Assembly (NCBI GenBank): GCA_004293815.1
Contig: RDZD01000023.1
Location: 62,001-126,000 of the forward strand
Direction of reading: 5' to 3'
DNA: 64,000 bases
Origin: Cytophagales bacterium
GTDB lineage: Bacteria > Bacteroidota > Bacteroidia > Cytophagales > Bernardetiaceae
Positions 1 to 8,082 of the stretch are shown piece by piece. A model generated the notes under the pieces. The model saw nothing but the letters and a program-made list of their open reading frames with translations, was not told where the DNA came from and made no database searches. How positions within the stretch are numbered: position 1 is the first letter of the stretch; every line of letters starts with the position of its first letter. The position numbers and the translations under genes were made by a program.

Positions 1-1127
1 AATAAGTCGTTTAAATTACTCACTTTAAAAAATATCCAGCCATAAAATACAATAGTCCAAACATAAAGACGCTTTAGCAACAAGGGCAGTTTATGGAGCT
101 GCAAGTACCGTTCTAGAAGTATCCACAAAGCATTCCAGAGTCCCCAAAGTAGAAAATTCCAGTTAGCACCGTGCCAAAAACCGCTCAAAAGAAAGGTCAA
201 AACTAAAACAGCAGAAGCCATCCCAAAACTCTGCCTGCTCCCACCCAAGGGAATATAAACGTAGTCTTTGAACCAAGAAGAGAGGCTGATATGCCATTTT
301 TTCCAAAAATCTTGCATGCTCAATGCAAAATATGGGTACTTAAAATTGTGAGAAAGCCTCACACCTAAGGTGTGAGCCGCCCCACGCGCCATGAGTGTGT
401 ATCCCGAAAAATCGGCATAGATTTGTATAGAAAAGCATAAAATACTCAGAAAAAGCGGAAAACCCACAAAGTTTTGAGGTTGGGCAAAGCAGGGAGCAGA
501 CAAAATCCCCAGCACATCAGCCACAACCAGCTTGCGGAAAAAACCCGCGACAAGTAGCAGCATACCCCTCTCAAATCGCGGCCAATTCATTTGTCCGCTG
601 GCTAAATTTCGGATTTGCGGTAGCAGATGTTGAGGCCGTTCTATGGGGCCAGCCATAAGTTGTGGAAAAAACAATATGTACAAGGCATAAACATCCAAAC
701 GCTGCTCAGCTTTGATATTTTTTCTGTAAACTTCTACTAAGTAAGCCATCCCCTGAAAAGTGTGAAAAGACAACCCAACTGGCAGAACCCAAACTGGCCA
801 AGTAAATGACGCATTAAAAAGGACATTAATCTGAGCTGTTAAAAAGGGCATGTATTTAAAGCTTCCAAGCATAGACAAGTTAGCTAAAATCCCCACCGCG
901 AGCAGCCAACGCTTTTTTTTACCTTCCGCAGCATCAATCACACGCGCCCAAAGATAGTCCCACGCAATGAGTGCCAGCATGACGAGCAAATAAGCTGGCC
1001 TAAAGCTCGCATACAGCCCTGCGCTGCCCAAAAGCAATACCCAAATCCGAGACGGGCCTTTCCAAAACCACATCAAGACACTTATAAAAGCAAAAAAAAG
1101 CAAAAAAGACAAGCTTTGAAAAGGCAT
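1..1127 (-). CDS. MBOAT-family membrane O-acyltransferase (AlgI/DltB-like), 3' end cut by window edge
   Basis: The reverse strand reads openly from an ATG at 1127 to the left edge, giving 375 codons without a stop, so the C-terminus is missing. The protein is strongly hydrophobic with many membrane segments. It carries the MBOAT signatures: MAGPIERP near residue 160, a DFSGYT stretch, the DFWKKWHISLSSWFKDYVYIPLGG block, and SGFWHGANW with the likely catalytic His at residue 319. By family knowledge it transfers acyl groups (usually acetyl) to an exported polysaccharide or other surface polymer from the cytoplasmic membrane. The usual partner, an SGNH/AlgJ-like protein, is not visible and may lie beyond the edge. 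The substrate cannot be told from sequence. Confidence 0.93.
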   Translation of the reverse strand, partial: MPFQSLSFLLFFAFISVLMWFWKGPSRIWVLLLGSAGLYASFRPAYLLVMLALIAWDYLWARVIDAAEGKKKRWLLAVGILANLSMLGSFKYMPFLTAQINVLFNASFTWPVWVLPVGLSFHTFQGMAYLVEVYRKNIKAEQRLDVYALYILFFPQLMAGPIERPQHLLPQIRNLASGQMNWPRFERGMLLLVAGFFRKLVVADVLGILSAPCFAQPQNFVGFPLFLSILCFSIQIYADFSGYTLMARGAAHTLGVRLSHNFKYPYFALSMQDFWKKWHISLSSWFKDYVYIPLGGSRQSFGMASAVLVLTFLLSGFWHGANWNFLLWGLWNALWILLERYLQLHKLPLLLKRLYVWTIVFYGWIFFKVSNLNDL

Positions 1128-1436
1128 AAGAAAGCTCAGCGCACCGAGTTTTGAAATTTAAAACAAAGTACACAAAAGTTTTTGATAAGAAAAAATAGGC
1201 TCTCGTTCAAAATGCTTGTTGTACATGGTTCCATATAGATTCGCCTTTGAGATGACGCTATTTTATATGGCCTATGAACAAAAAAATTGAGTGTCATCTT
1301 TTTTATGGTCATTTTTAACTACCTTTGCACTATGTCAATGAGGGAATTGATTTTTGTTAGTACCACCCCAGCTCCCTCCTTGGTCTTTAGAAAAAGCATC
1401 ATACAGTACAGACCACAAAACCTAAAAATTATTTTT
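1128..1436. other. Intergenic stretch with one -7 box
   Basis: This stretch separates two divergent genes. The only signal I recognise is TACCTTTG at 1320-1327, reading rightwards, without a clear -33 partner. No RNA gene or repeat is visible. Confidence 0.5.
1320..1327 (+). promoter_or_regulatory. Possible -7 box of the DUF3467 gene
   Basis: TACCTTTG matches the Bacteroidota -7 consensus TAnnTTTG. Transcription would begin near 1334, downstream of the earliest in-frame start at 1287, which supports the internal ATG at 1437. No TTG lies 19-21 bases upstream, so the assignment rests on the -7 box alone. Confidence 0.4.
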
Positions 1437-1748
1437 ATGCAAGAAAATGAGTATAAGCAGCTCGATATTGAGCTTAGCGAAGAAGTAGCAGAAGGTGTTT
1501 ATGCCAACATGGCGGTTGTGGCTCATTCCCACAGCGATTTTATCCTAGATTTTGTACGCATCATGCCAGGCTTGCCCCGCGCCAAGGTCAAATCCAGAAT
1601 TATTCTTACACCAGAGCACGCCAAAAGACTGCTTAAAGCCCTTCAAGACAACGTAGATAAATACGAGGCTTCCTTTGGACGCATTCAAATCCATAACGAA
1701 CCTTCTGCTTATCCCGTAAACTTTGGCAGCACTATGGGTGAGGCTTAA
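1437..1748 (+). CDS. DUF3467 family protein
   Basis: A 103-residue acidic, soluble protein. Its core (ANMAVVAHSHSDFILDFVRIMPG, then VKSRIILTPEHAKRLLKALQDN) has the DUF3467 pattern, a small domain frequent in Bacteroidota with no established biochemical role. I place the start at ATG 1437 rather than the in-frame ATG at 1287, because the extra 50 residues are unlike the family and the putative promoter lies inside them. The last 17 bases overlap the 3' end of the convergent binding-protein gene. Confidence 0.85.
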   Translation: MQENEYKQLDIELSEEVAEGVYANMAVVAHSHSDFILDFVRIMPGLPRAKVKSRIILTPEHAKRLLKALQDNVDKYEASFGRIQIHNEPSAYPVNFGSTMGEA

Positions 1749-2544
1749 GCACCGTTTTGCGAAGCTCTGTAAAATAAGCCACGCTTTTCTCTAAACGGCT
1801 ACCATACCAAGAAAACAGCTCACCGTCCACCAGTACCACTTGTGCCCATGGAGCGAGACTTTGCAGTTCTTGTTGGTGAGCAGCTTGAAAATGATATGGC
1901 TCGGAGGATAAAAAAATCAAATCTGGCCTCAGAGTATTTATATCCTCTTGGTTTAAAACAGGATATCGTTTTTCTGAAATCACATTTTGGCAGCCAAGTT
2001 GCCATAGCATGTCGTTGATGAAGGTGTCTGAGCCAGCTGCCATGTAAGGCTCACGCCAAATCAAGTACAAGACGCGAAACCCTTGCTGTGGTTGACTAAA
2101 CTCAAGAAGTTTTTCAAATCCTTGTTGAATATTGCGAGCAATCAACTTACTAGATGCCTCTAAATCAAGAATTTCGCCCAGCGTTTGCATCATCATAAGC
2201 GCGTCATCTAAACAACTGATGTCGCTGACCCAACACGGAACGCTTTTTTCTAGTGCCCCAATCAGTTCGGGTGTATTTTCTTCTTTGTTGGCGACTATCA
2301 AATCAGGCTTAAGCGACAGAATTTTAGCTACATCAGCATCTTTTGTACCGCCCACTTTTTGAATGCCCTTGATCTCCCTTCTTGGGTGTATACAATATTT
2401 GGTAATGCCCACCAAGCGTTCCTGCAAACCCGCTTCTATTAAAAACTCTGTTTGTGAGGGCACGAGTGATACCACACGCCTCGGCAGCTTTTCAATGACA
2501 AAAGAGCGACCACAGGGGTCTGTACAACTTACAGGATAAAACAT
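1732..2544 (-). CDS. BtuF-like helical-backbone metal receptor (cobalamin/haem-type ABC binding protein)
   Basis: A 270-residue protein with the two-lobed periplasmic binding protein plan of the BtuF/FepB superfamily. It has RRVVSLVPSQTEFLIEAGL at the start of the first lobe, a KVGGTKDADVAKILSLKPDLIVANKEE segment, and RPDLIFLSSEPYHF in the second lobe. There is no signal peptide or lipobox, which is common in Bacteroidota members of this subfamily but leaves its location uncertain. No permease or ATPase gene is adjacent. It lies downstream of acpP on the same strand, 78 bases away. The ligand (cobalamin, haem or siderophore) cannot be assigned. Confidence 0.8.
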   Translation of the reverse strand: MFYPVSCTDPCGRSFVIEKLPRRVVSLVPSQTEFLIEAGLQERLVGITKYCIHPRREIKGIQKVGGTKDADVAKILSLKPDLIVANKEENTPELIGALEKSVPCWVSDISCLDDALMMMQTLGEILDLEASSKLIARNIQQGFEKLLEFSQPQQGFRVLYLIWREPYMAAGSDTFINDMLWQLGCQNVISEKRYPVLNQEDINTLRPDLIFLSSEPYHFQAAHQQELQSLAPWAQVVLVDGELFSWYGSRLEKSVAYFTELRKTVLKPHP

Positions 2545-2622
2545 AAAGAACCTTCAATGTGCTACAATTGGTTTTACAGCAAATTAAAGGTTCTTTAATG
2601 ACAATTGAAACTGAAAATGGAA

Positions 2623-2859
2623 CTATTTGGTGTGTGCCTTGATAAAGTCAATGGCTTGGCCTACAGTAGCAATATTTTCAGCTTGGTCGTCTGGAATAGA
2701 GATGCCAAACTCTTTTTCAAATTCCATGATCAACTCAACCGTGTCTAATGAATCTGCACCGAGATCGTTGGTGAAACTCGCGCCTGGCGTTACTTCAGAA
2801 GCTTCTACGCCTAATTTGCTGATGATGAGTTCTTTAACTCTATTTTCTATTGAAGACAT
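2623..2859 (-). CDS. acpP: Acyl carrier protein
   Basis: A 78-residue acidic protein with the phosphopantetheine site [10 protein letters not shown], where the Ser of DSL carries the prosthetic group. It holds growing acyl chains for fatty-acid, lipid A and cofactor synthesis. I choose ATG 2859 ([12 protein letters not shown]) over the in-frame start at 2889, since standard ACP length and N-terminus fit. A well-formed promoter lies 44 bases upstream. In many Bacteroidota acpP is followed by fabF and rnc; here the next gene is an unrelated binding protein. Confidence 0.97.
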   Translation of the reverse strand: MSSIENRVKELIISKLGVEASEVTPGASFTNDLGADSLDTVELIMEFEKEFGISIPDDQAENIATVGQAIDFIKAHTK

Positions 2860-2902
2860 TGTATTGAATAATTTTTTTGGGTGTACCACAAGAAAAACAG
2901 CG

Positions 2903-2933
2903 CAAATTTAGAAATAAGTTGCGTTATTGCAAA
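2903..2933 (-). promoter_or_regulatory. acpP promoter
   Basis: On the reverse strand TTTG (2933-2930) is followed after exactly 19 bases by TAAATTTG (2910-2903). This is a full match to the Bacteroidota sigma-ABfr consensus. The predicted start is near 2896, about 37 bases before the acpP ATG. Confidence 0.75.
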
Positions 2934-2989
2934 AACTTTTTGTTTAAAGTTTTCTTGAATATGTTCTTAATTTTATAGCTCTATTCGTC

Positions 2990-3565
2990 GTGAAACTGTG
3001 CATTTGCTCTCATAACACACACAAAGTCAGAGAGATAAACGAATTTTTAGGCTCTCATTTTGAGCTTCAAAGCCTTACAGATATTGGTTGCTTGGAAGAT
3101 ATTCCTGAGACCGCTACTACCTTTTTGGGTAACGCCCAACTCAAAGCTCAACACGTTTGGAAGCATTATCAACTCAATGGCTTTTCGGACGACTCCGGTC
3201 TCTGTGTAGGAGTATTGGGTGGCGCGCCGGGGGTGTATTCTGCAAGGTATGCGGGCGTGGGCAGCAAGGACAGCGACAATCTGAAGCTTATTTTGGAGCA
3301 CATCAAACCATATCAAAAGCCTGAAGCTTATTTTATCTGTGTGATTGTGCTTATTTTAAACGGTCAAGAATATCACTTTGAAGGGCGAGTGTCGGGGCAT
3401 CTCATTCATACCCCTCGCGGCACGCAGGGTTTTGGCTATGATCCTATTTTTGTGCCTGAAGGCCACCAACAGACCTTTGCTGAAATGCTGCCCAAACAGA
3501 AAAATGAGCTGAGTCATCGCTCCAAAGCCCTTGCTCAACTCAAAAACTTTTTAGATGCTTTATAA
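2990..3565 (+). CDS. rdgB: RdgB/HAM1 family non-canonical purine NTP pyrophosphatase (ITPase)
   Basis: A 191-residue protein that hydrolyses dITP, ITP and XTP to monophosphates, keeping deaminated purines out of nucleic acids. Family motifs are present: SHNTHKVREI near the N-terminus, the metal-binding FSDDSGLCV, GAPGVYSARYAG, TQGFGYDPIFVPEG, and a C-terminal SHRSKAL. The start is a GTG, supported by the immediate family N-terminus (KLCICSHN). It is followed after 12 bases by a glycosyltransferase gene, probably co-transcribed. Confidence 0.95.
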   Translation: MKLCICSHNTHKVREINEFLGSHFELQSLTDIGCLEDIPETATTFLGNAQLKAQHVWKHYQLNGFSDDSGLCVGVLGGAPGVYSARYAGVGSKDSDNLKLILEHIKPYQKPEAYFICVIVLILNGQEYHFEGRVSGHLIHTPRGTQGFGYDPIFVPEGHQQTFAEMLPKQKNELSHRSKALAQLKNFLDAL

Positions 3566-3577
3566 AACAACCATCCA

Positions 3578-4486
3578 ATGACCTTTGCGCCTGTTGTTCT
3601 TTTTGTTTACAACCGCCCACAACACACTCAGATGGTTCTGGAGGCACTTGCTCGTTGCGCAGAAGCATCTCAGACCGACTTACATATTTTTGCTGATGGC
3701 CCCAAGCCTAACGCTACTCCCGAGCAGATAAGTAATGTTTTAGCGGTAAGGGAAATCATACACCTCAAACCGTGGTGCGGTAAGGTTTTTATCCATGAAT
3801 CTACACAAAACAAAGGGCTTGCCAACTCGGTAATGAATGGACTTGATAAGCTTTTTGCTCAGCATGAGGCGGTTATTGTGATGGAAGATGACATTGTCCC
3901 TCAGATAGGTTTCTTGAAATTTATGAACGACGCTTTAACGCTCTACGCTACTGATTCAAAGGTGTTTGGCGTATCTGCTTTTGCACATCCCATGCACTTT
4001 GCCGCATCAGAAGACACTTTCTTTTTGCCCATAGGCGCATCTTGGGGCTGGGGCACTTGGGCACGGGCTTGGCGGCAAATGCTTCGCAACCCTCAGCTCC
4101 TTTTGGCGCGGGTCAATAAAAAGGGAGTTAAAAATTATAATTTTGGAGAGTACTATTTCTATGACATTCTCAAAGCACAGGCTGAGGGGAAAATAGATTC
4201 TTGGGCTTGCCAGTTTCACGCCAGTATTTACCTTGAGGATAGCTTATTTCTGTTTCCGCGCTTGTCGCTGGTGAAAAATATTGGTTTTGATAGCAGTGGA
4301 ACACATTGTACGGAAGATGACTTTTTTTCACGTACACCGCTTACCGATTTTCTGACGGTGGAGAAGCAAGCACTTACAGCCCATTCTAAAGCCCGTCAAG
4401 CTGTGGAATTGGCCTTCAAAAAACAGTTTGGAAAGCCAAGCCTGTGGCAAAGGATAAGACGAAAACTTGGCTTAGAGCAAAACTAG
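3578..4486 (+). CDS. GT-A fold glycosyltransferase
   Basis: A 302-residue soluble protein starting with APVVLFVYNRPQHTQMVLEAL, typical of family-2-like/GNT-I-like sugar transferases. The acidic nucleotide-sugar/metal motif is seen in VIVMEDDIVP near residues 104-113. The segment GASWGWGTWARAWRQM and a C-terminal basic tail also fit bacterial glycosyltransferases acting on surface glycans. No membrane span is visible, so it probably works at the inner face of the membrane. Its spacing to rdgB suggests translation from the same message; no polysaccharide locus is nearby. Donor and acceptor are unknown. Confidence 0.8.
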   Translation: MTFAPVVLFVYNRPQHTQMVLEALARCAEASQTDLHIFADGPKPNATPEQISNVLAVREIIHLKPWCGKVFIHESTQNKGLANSVMNGLDKLFAQHEAVIVMEDDIVPQIGFLKFMNDALTLYATDSKVFGVSAFAHPMHFAASEDTFFLPIGASWGWGTWARAWRQMLRNPQLLLARVNKKGVKNYNFGEYYFYDILKAQAEGKIDSWACQFHASIYLEDSLFLFPRLSLVKNIGFDSSGTHCTEDDFFSRTPLTDFLTVEKQALTAHSKARQAVELAFKKQFGKPSLWQRIRRKLGLEQN

Positions 4487-4529
4487 TCAAAGGACTTTTA
4501 AGGGGAGCTACCCTCAAGATAAGGCAAAG

Positions 4530-4916
4530 CTACTTGATAAATATCTTGATATTGCTTAGTTCCATATCTGCTGGCATTTCCCCTTTACAAGGACGGTAAG
4601 CTAAAAGCGTGATGGAGTGACGGGGATAGATATTAACGCGTACATCTCCATTATTTGCGGAATTTACACCAGTGTCACAGCGAAAGACTGGCTTAAAAGA
4701 TACCGAAACCTCTCGGGCGTTGGTATTGCGCAAGCGAACCAGTGTATTGAGTTTCATATCATACGGCGACTCTTGGTGTTTGATATAAACCTCTACTCCA
4801 CTAATTTTTTTAAATAAAACCCATTCATTGATAGGCATTTCAGACTGAGCCGCGCTCTCAGAGCTAATCAAAACCGAAACAAAAAATACAAAAAAAGCCA
4901 AGAAGTATTTTACCAT
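4530..4916 (-). CDS. Small secreted protein of unknown function
   Basis: A 128-residue protein with a clear signal peptide (hydrophobic core FLAFFVFFVSVLISS, then SAAQS as a likely cleavage region). The mature part is about 105 residues, predicted beta-rich, with two cysteines (FRCDTGV and RPCKGEM) that could form a disulfide. I do not recognise the family. It has its own promoter about 130 bases upstream and a leader that can fold into a hairpin. Confidence 0.65.
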   Translation of the reverse strand: MVKYFLAFFVFFVSVLISSESAAQSEMPINEWVLFKKISGVEVYIKHQESPYDMKLNTLVRLRNTNAREVSVSFKPVFRCDTGVNSANNGDVRVNIYPRHSITLLAYRPCKGEMPADMELSNIKIFIK

Positions 4917-5001
4917 AGTGGGTAGTCAATGAAAGGTTTTTGCGCCGGAGTAAAAACAAAATGTTTTTAATGATAATAACTTTTTTTCTTAAAAAATAGT
5001 A

Positions 5002-5039
5002 CATAAGTAAGATTTTTTTGTCCTCAATATTTACTTATG
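5002..5039 (-). promoter_or_regulatory. Hairpin at the 5' end of the leader of the 4530-4916 gene
   Basis: CATAAGTAA (5002-5010) and TTACTTATG (5031-5039) form a perfect 9-bp stem with a 20-base loop. With the promoter below, transcription would start at about 5038, so the RNA would begin almost exactly with this stem. It could stabilise the 5' end or control translation; that is inference. Confidence 0.45.
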
Positions 5040-5044
5040 CCTCG

Positions 5045-5075
5045 CAAATTTACATGTTTTTTAAAAATATTACAA
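5045..5075 (-). promoter_or_regulatory. Promoter of the small secreted protein gene
   Basis: On the reverse strand TTG (5075-5073) is followed after 20 bases by TAAATTTG (5052-5045). It points at the gene beginning at 4916 and would give an unusually long leader of about 120 bases. Confidence 0.65.
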
Positions 5076-5125
5076 CTAACTCATTTTCTTTTTGATAAAT
5101 TAAAGCTGCACCAACAGGCTCTGTT

Positions 5126-5812
5126 TTAAAAACGCCAAGCGCAGGTCATTTCTTTTTTGTTTACAGCTCCTTTAAGTTTTTCCACCTCAAAGCCAACCGC
5201 GCTGAGGTCGCGCCTAAACCGCCCTTGCGCAGTATAAGTGCTGAGCAGTCCGCCTTGACGGAGCAATCTAAAGGCTTTTTGGAGAACAGCTTGCTGCCAA
5301 ATGCTGGGCTGTTTACGTGGTGCAAAAGCGTCATAAAACAACACATCAAAACTGTTTTGAAATTCTTCGGAAAGGTCTTCTTGAGTAAAATCTGCATAAA
5401 TTTTATAAAACGAGAGGTGCTTACTGCTTGCTACCCACACATTTGGCAATGCTTGATGCAGCCGTTGTGCCTGCGCTGTCTCTATACCGTAAGCGAGCCA
5501 GTCTAGTTGTGTCACCAAGTCCAGAGAAAGCGGCCACAACTCTACGCTTACCAGTTCAATTTTTACATTCATTTGCGCTGCCCACTTCTCTGCCAGCAGC
5601 ACGTTTAAGCCAGTACCAAACCCCACCTCAAAAACCCGTATACTATCGGCTTGCTGTCCGTGCTTGAGCCACCATTTGGTTAGTCCGTTTTGAATATATA
5701 CATAAAGAGACTCCTCACGCGCACCGTGTAGGGAATGGTAACTTTCGCGCAGACGATGATCGTAAATAGTCTGAGAACCGTCTTGGCAACGTACAATTTG
5801 CAACTCATTCAT
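5126..5812 (-). CDS. mnmD: MnmC-type tRNA 5-methylaminomethyl-2-thiouridine methyltransferase domain protein (MnmD-like)
   Basis: A 228-residue single-domain SAM-dependent methyltransferase. It has the SAM-binding motif VFEVGFGTGLNVLLAEKWA near residues 60-78, the DVLFYDAFAPRKQPSIWQ block typical of the MnmC N-terminal (DUF752) domain, and FRRDLSAVGFEVEKLKGAVNKKEM at the end. This activity methylates the wobble uridine modification (nm5s2U to mnm5s2U). Only the methyltransferase half is present, without the FAD oxidase half of the Escherichia coli fusion. Its start overlaps the end of panC by 8 bases (ATGAATGA), so the two are translationally coupled. Confidence 0.88.
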   Translation of the reverse strand: MNELQIVRCQDGSQTIYDHRLRESYHSLHGAREESLYVYIQNGLTKWWLKHGQQADSIRVFEVGFGTGLNVLLAEKWAAQMNVKIELVSVELWPLSLDLVTQLDWLAYGIETAQAQRLHQALPNVWVASSKHLSFYKIYADFTQEDLSEEFQNSFDVLFYDAFAPRKQPSIWQQAVLQKAFRLLRQGGLLSTYTAQGRFRRDLSAVGFEVEKLKGAVNKKEMTCAWRF

Positions 5813-6650
5813 GTTCCACTAAAAGATTGTCTATGAGCCTTACTCCATCAATAAGAGCGGCGATACATACTACCACACGTGCAGGGTCGTGCTTAATACC
5901 CACAGGCGCAAGGGTATGGGTATCTACAAACTCTATATACTCTACCTCAAAAATACCGTCTTGCTCTAATGTATTTTTAATTGTAGAAATGCTCGCTTTT
6001 AGCGGAAGACCATCTCTAAACACCTGAGCAAGAGTCTGTAAAGCTCTATAAAGTTTGGAAGCATTCTCAAGCTGTGTGGGTTTTAAACGCTTGTTGCGCG
6101 ACGACATGGCCAGCCCGCTAGCCTCGCGAAGTGTGGGGCATATAACCAACTCTATGTCAAAGTCTAATTCAACAATAAGCTGGCGAACTACCGCACATTG
6201 CTGAAAATCTTTTTGTCCAAAATAGGCTTTTTGAGGCTTTACCAGATTAAAAAACTTGCACAAAACCACACCAACGCCGCTGAAGTGTCCTGGGCGAAAA
6301 GCACCTTCCATGCTTTGTTCTATCGTTCCAAAATTGATGCTCGTAAGCACCTGACTGGGATAAAATTCGTCTACACTGGGCATAAAAAGCACATCACATC
6401 CCACTTCTCGCAACATCAGACTATCTTGTTCTTCGGTTCGAGGATATTTGGCCAAATCTTCTGGCTTATTGAACTGTATAGGATTGACAAAAATGCTACA
6501 AACCGTTAAGTCATTTTCGCGTTTGGAGCGTTCTACAAGAGCCAAATGGCCTTGATGTAGCGCGCCCATAGTGGGCACAAAACCAATGCTTTTAGGATAT
6601 TGGCTTTTTAGAAAAAGCCTTAGATCGGCCTTGGTGGTGATAATTTGCAT
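5805..6650 (-). CDS. panC: Pantothenate synthetase (pantoate-beta-alanine ligase)
   Basis: A 281-residue enzyme joining pantoate and beta-alanine with ATP to give pantothenate, the coenzyme A precursor. Signature blocks are visible: FVPTMGALHQGHLALVERS with the HxGH nucleotide motif, VSIFVNPIQFNKPEDLAKYPR-type text near residues 50-72, GHFSGVGVV, YFGQKDFQQ, and LAMSSRN, the KMSKS equivalent. Length is normal for the family. It is the first gene of a two-gene unit with mnmD. Confidence 0.97.
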   Translation of the reverse strand: MQIITTKADLRLFLKSQYPKSIGFVPTMGALHQGHLALVERSKRENDLTVCSIFVNPIQFNKPEDLAKYPRTEEQDSLMLREVGCDVLFMPSVDEFYPSQVLTSINFGTIEQSMEGAFRPGHFSGVGVVLCKFFNLVKPQKAYFGQKDFQQCAVVRQLIVELDFDIELVICPTLREASGLAMSSRNKRLKPTQLENASKLYRALQTLAQVFRDGLPLKASISTIKNTLEQDGIFEVEYIEFVDTHTLAPVGIKHDPARVVVCIAALIDGVRLIDNLLVEHE

Positions 6651-6954
6651 GTGCTTGAAAATCTACTTGGGGCTTTATTCCAAATCAGCAAAATGTTCTC
6701 CAAAAATACAAATTTTGAGTAGAATTTTATTTTATCCTCTGCCCAAATTCTGCTTTCTTAAAGCTTTTAGCACAAAAACAGGGGTAGCCGCAACTTTTAT
6801 TTCGGATATAAATCAACCATTGGCTTTTGCTATCTTAATTTTTGATGATAAATCGCAACTTCTACAGACTAGGCCACAGCAACCTAAAAAATTATCGGGT
6901 TCGTTGCCAGCACTTTGCTAGGCTAACAAACCCGATAAAGCTGTTTTTCTTATT
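6651..6954. other. Intergenic stretch between panC and the DUF4097-like gene
   Basis: It holds a possible reverse-strand -7 box TATTTTTG (6708-6701) about 50 bases upstream of panC without a good -33 element, and a strong terminator hairpin at 6892-6938. An open frame on the forward strand here has no family resemblance and crosses the terminator, so I do not call it a gene. Confidence 0.5.
6885..6938 (-). terminator. Rho-independent terminator of the sigma factor operon
   Basis: TTATCGGGTT (6892-6901) and AACCCGATAA (6929-6938) are perfect inverted repeats of 10 bp. Read on the reverse strand the hairpin follows the stop codon at 6955 by 17 bases and is followed by six T residues, ending transcription of the operon that begins at 9218. 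Confidence 0.8.
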
Positions 6955-8082
6955 TTAGCGAATAATAACACTCCCGCCCTGCGAATTGACGCGAAGGATT
7001 TTATTTGTTTCTTTAGAGGTTTGATTACCGCTGCCCATAAAGCCTTGAATCATCACATTTTTATTTTTGGGATCCAAATAGCTTTTTTGCATTCCACTGA
7101 TTAGAGGCAATACCATGTTCTGCTCCTTTCCATTGACATCAATTTTATAGGCCGAAGCATCGTCTACATCTATGCGAATGTCAGTGGACTGAGCCGTGAG
7201 ATCTAGGGTTTGAAACGATTGGTTAATTTTTCGTACGGTGAAGTTACCTCCCGTGGTAATGCACTTTGAGGACTGGCTCAAGCTACCTATACTGAGCTTT
7301 GTAAAAACAGTTTTTCCGTCCAGAATTTTGGCCTCTTGCACATCTATTTTGTCGCTTTTTGAGCTTAATACCAGGCGATTGACTTTGTCAATACGAATTT
7401 CAGAAGAAATGCTCTCTAAGCTGATGTCTTCGGCCTGCTGCACATCTAGGTCGCCAAAACGAAGTACGAAACGCCCATTTTTCATGTTGGTCATATAAGA
7501 CTTGCCAAACTCTACCCTGATATTGGCATCGCCCGAAAGGTTGCCTGCACGCAGATTACCATGCGAAAGTTCTATGCTTGTTCGAGCTTTGTGGTCATCA
7601 AGAATCACATCACCATACTTGTTTTCTACGTCTATCTGTGCTTGTTGTGGCACATAGAGAATGTAGTCAACTTGTAAAGTTTGTTTGTTGATGATAGCCT
7701 TGGCTTGATCGAGCATTTTGTTGAAAAACTCCATGACCACTCCTTCACTTTTGTCGTAAATGGACACCGCCGTTAGGTAGTTGCTGGCGTATGTGTAGTC
7801 CACATCCACGCTTTTGAGAATATCTTCTGCCACATCTTCATCTTTTCCCAAAGCAGTCATTTCCACCACCATACGAACAGAATCTTTATCCCAGCTCACA
7901 AACTGCACTTTACCGTATTTGTTCACAATGTGTACGTCAATATTCGGATTGGCTCTAAAGGCCATGTTGATTTTTTTGCTGAGTGTATACCCTGCTTTGG
8001 CCGCAGAGAGAGAGCGTGTACCCAAAAAGGTACACAACAAAAGCACAAGGTAAACAAGAGGTAATTTAAATATTGGTTTCAT
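6955..8082 (-). CDS. Exported DUF4097-like beta-helical protein
   Basis: A 375-residue protein with a signal peptide (LPLVYLVLLLCTFLGTRSLSAA). The rest is a run of short beta-strand repeats with recurring phrases of the type VDVENKYGDVILDDHK, IRVEFGKSYMTNMKNGRFVLRFGDLDV and IRIDKVNRLVLSSKSDKIDV. This is the pattern of DUF4097/adhesin-like beta-helix proteins. It is the third gene of an operon headed by an ECF sigma factor; the start overlaps the end of the membrane protein gene by 17 bases. It may be an envelope structural or sensing protein controlled by that sigma factor. No enzymatic motif is visible. Confidence 0.7.
   Translation of the reverse strand: MKPIFKLPLVYLVLLLCTFLGTRSLSAAKAGYTLSKKINMAFRANPNIDVHIVNKYGKVQFVSWDKDSVRMVVEMTALGKDEDVAEDILKSVDVDYTYASNYLTAVSIYDKSEGVVMEFFNKMLDQAKAIINKQTLQVDYILYVPQQAQIDVENKYGDVILDDHKARTSIELSHGNLRAGNLSGDANIRVEFGKSYMTNMKNGRFVLRFGDLDVQQAEDISLESISSEIRIDKVNRLVLSSKSDKIDVQEAKILDGKTVFTKLSIGSLSQSSKCITTGGNFTVRKINQSFQTLDLTAQSTDIRIDVDDASAYKIDVNGKEQNMVLPLISGMQKSYLDPKNKNVMIQGFMGSGNQTSKETNKILRVNSQGGSVIIR

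Noticed and set aside
1287-1436. N-terminal extension of the DUF3467 protein
   Set aside because: The extra residues are unlike the family and contain a promoter-like -7 box; ATG 1437 gives the normal family length.
6571-6921. Forward open frame of 116 codons between panC and the DUF4097-like gene
   Set aside because: It overlaps the panC 5' end on the other strand, has no family resemblance, and runs into the terminator hairpin.
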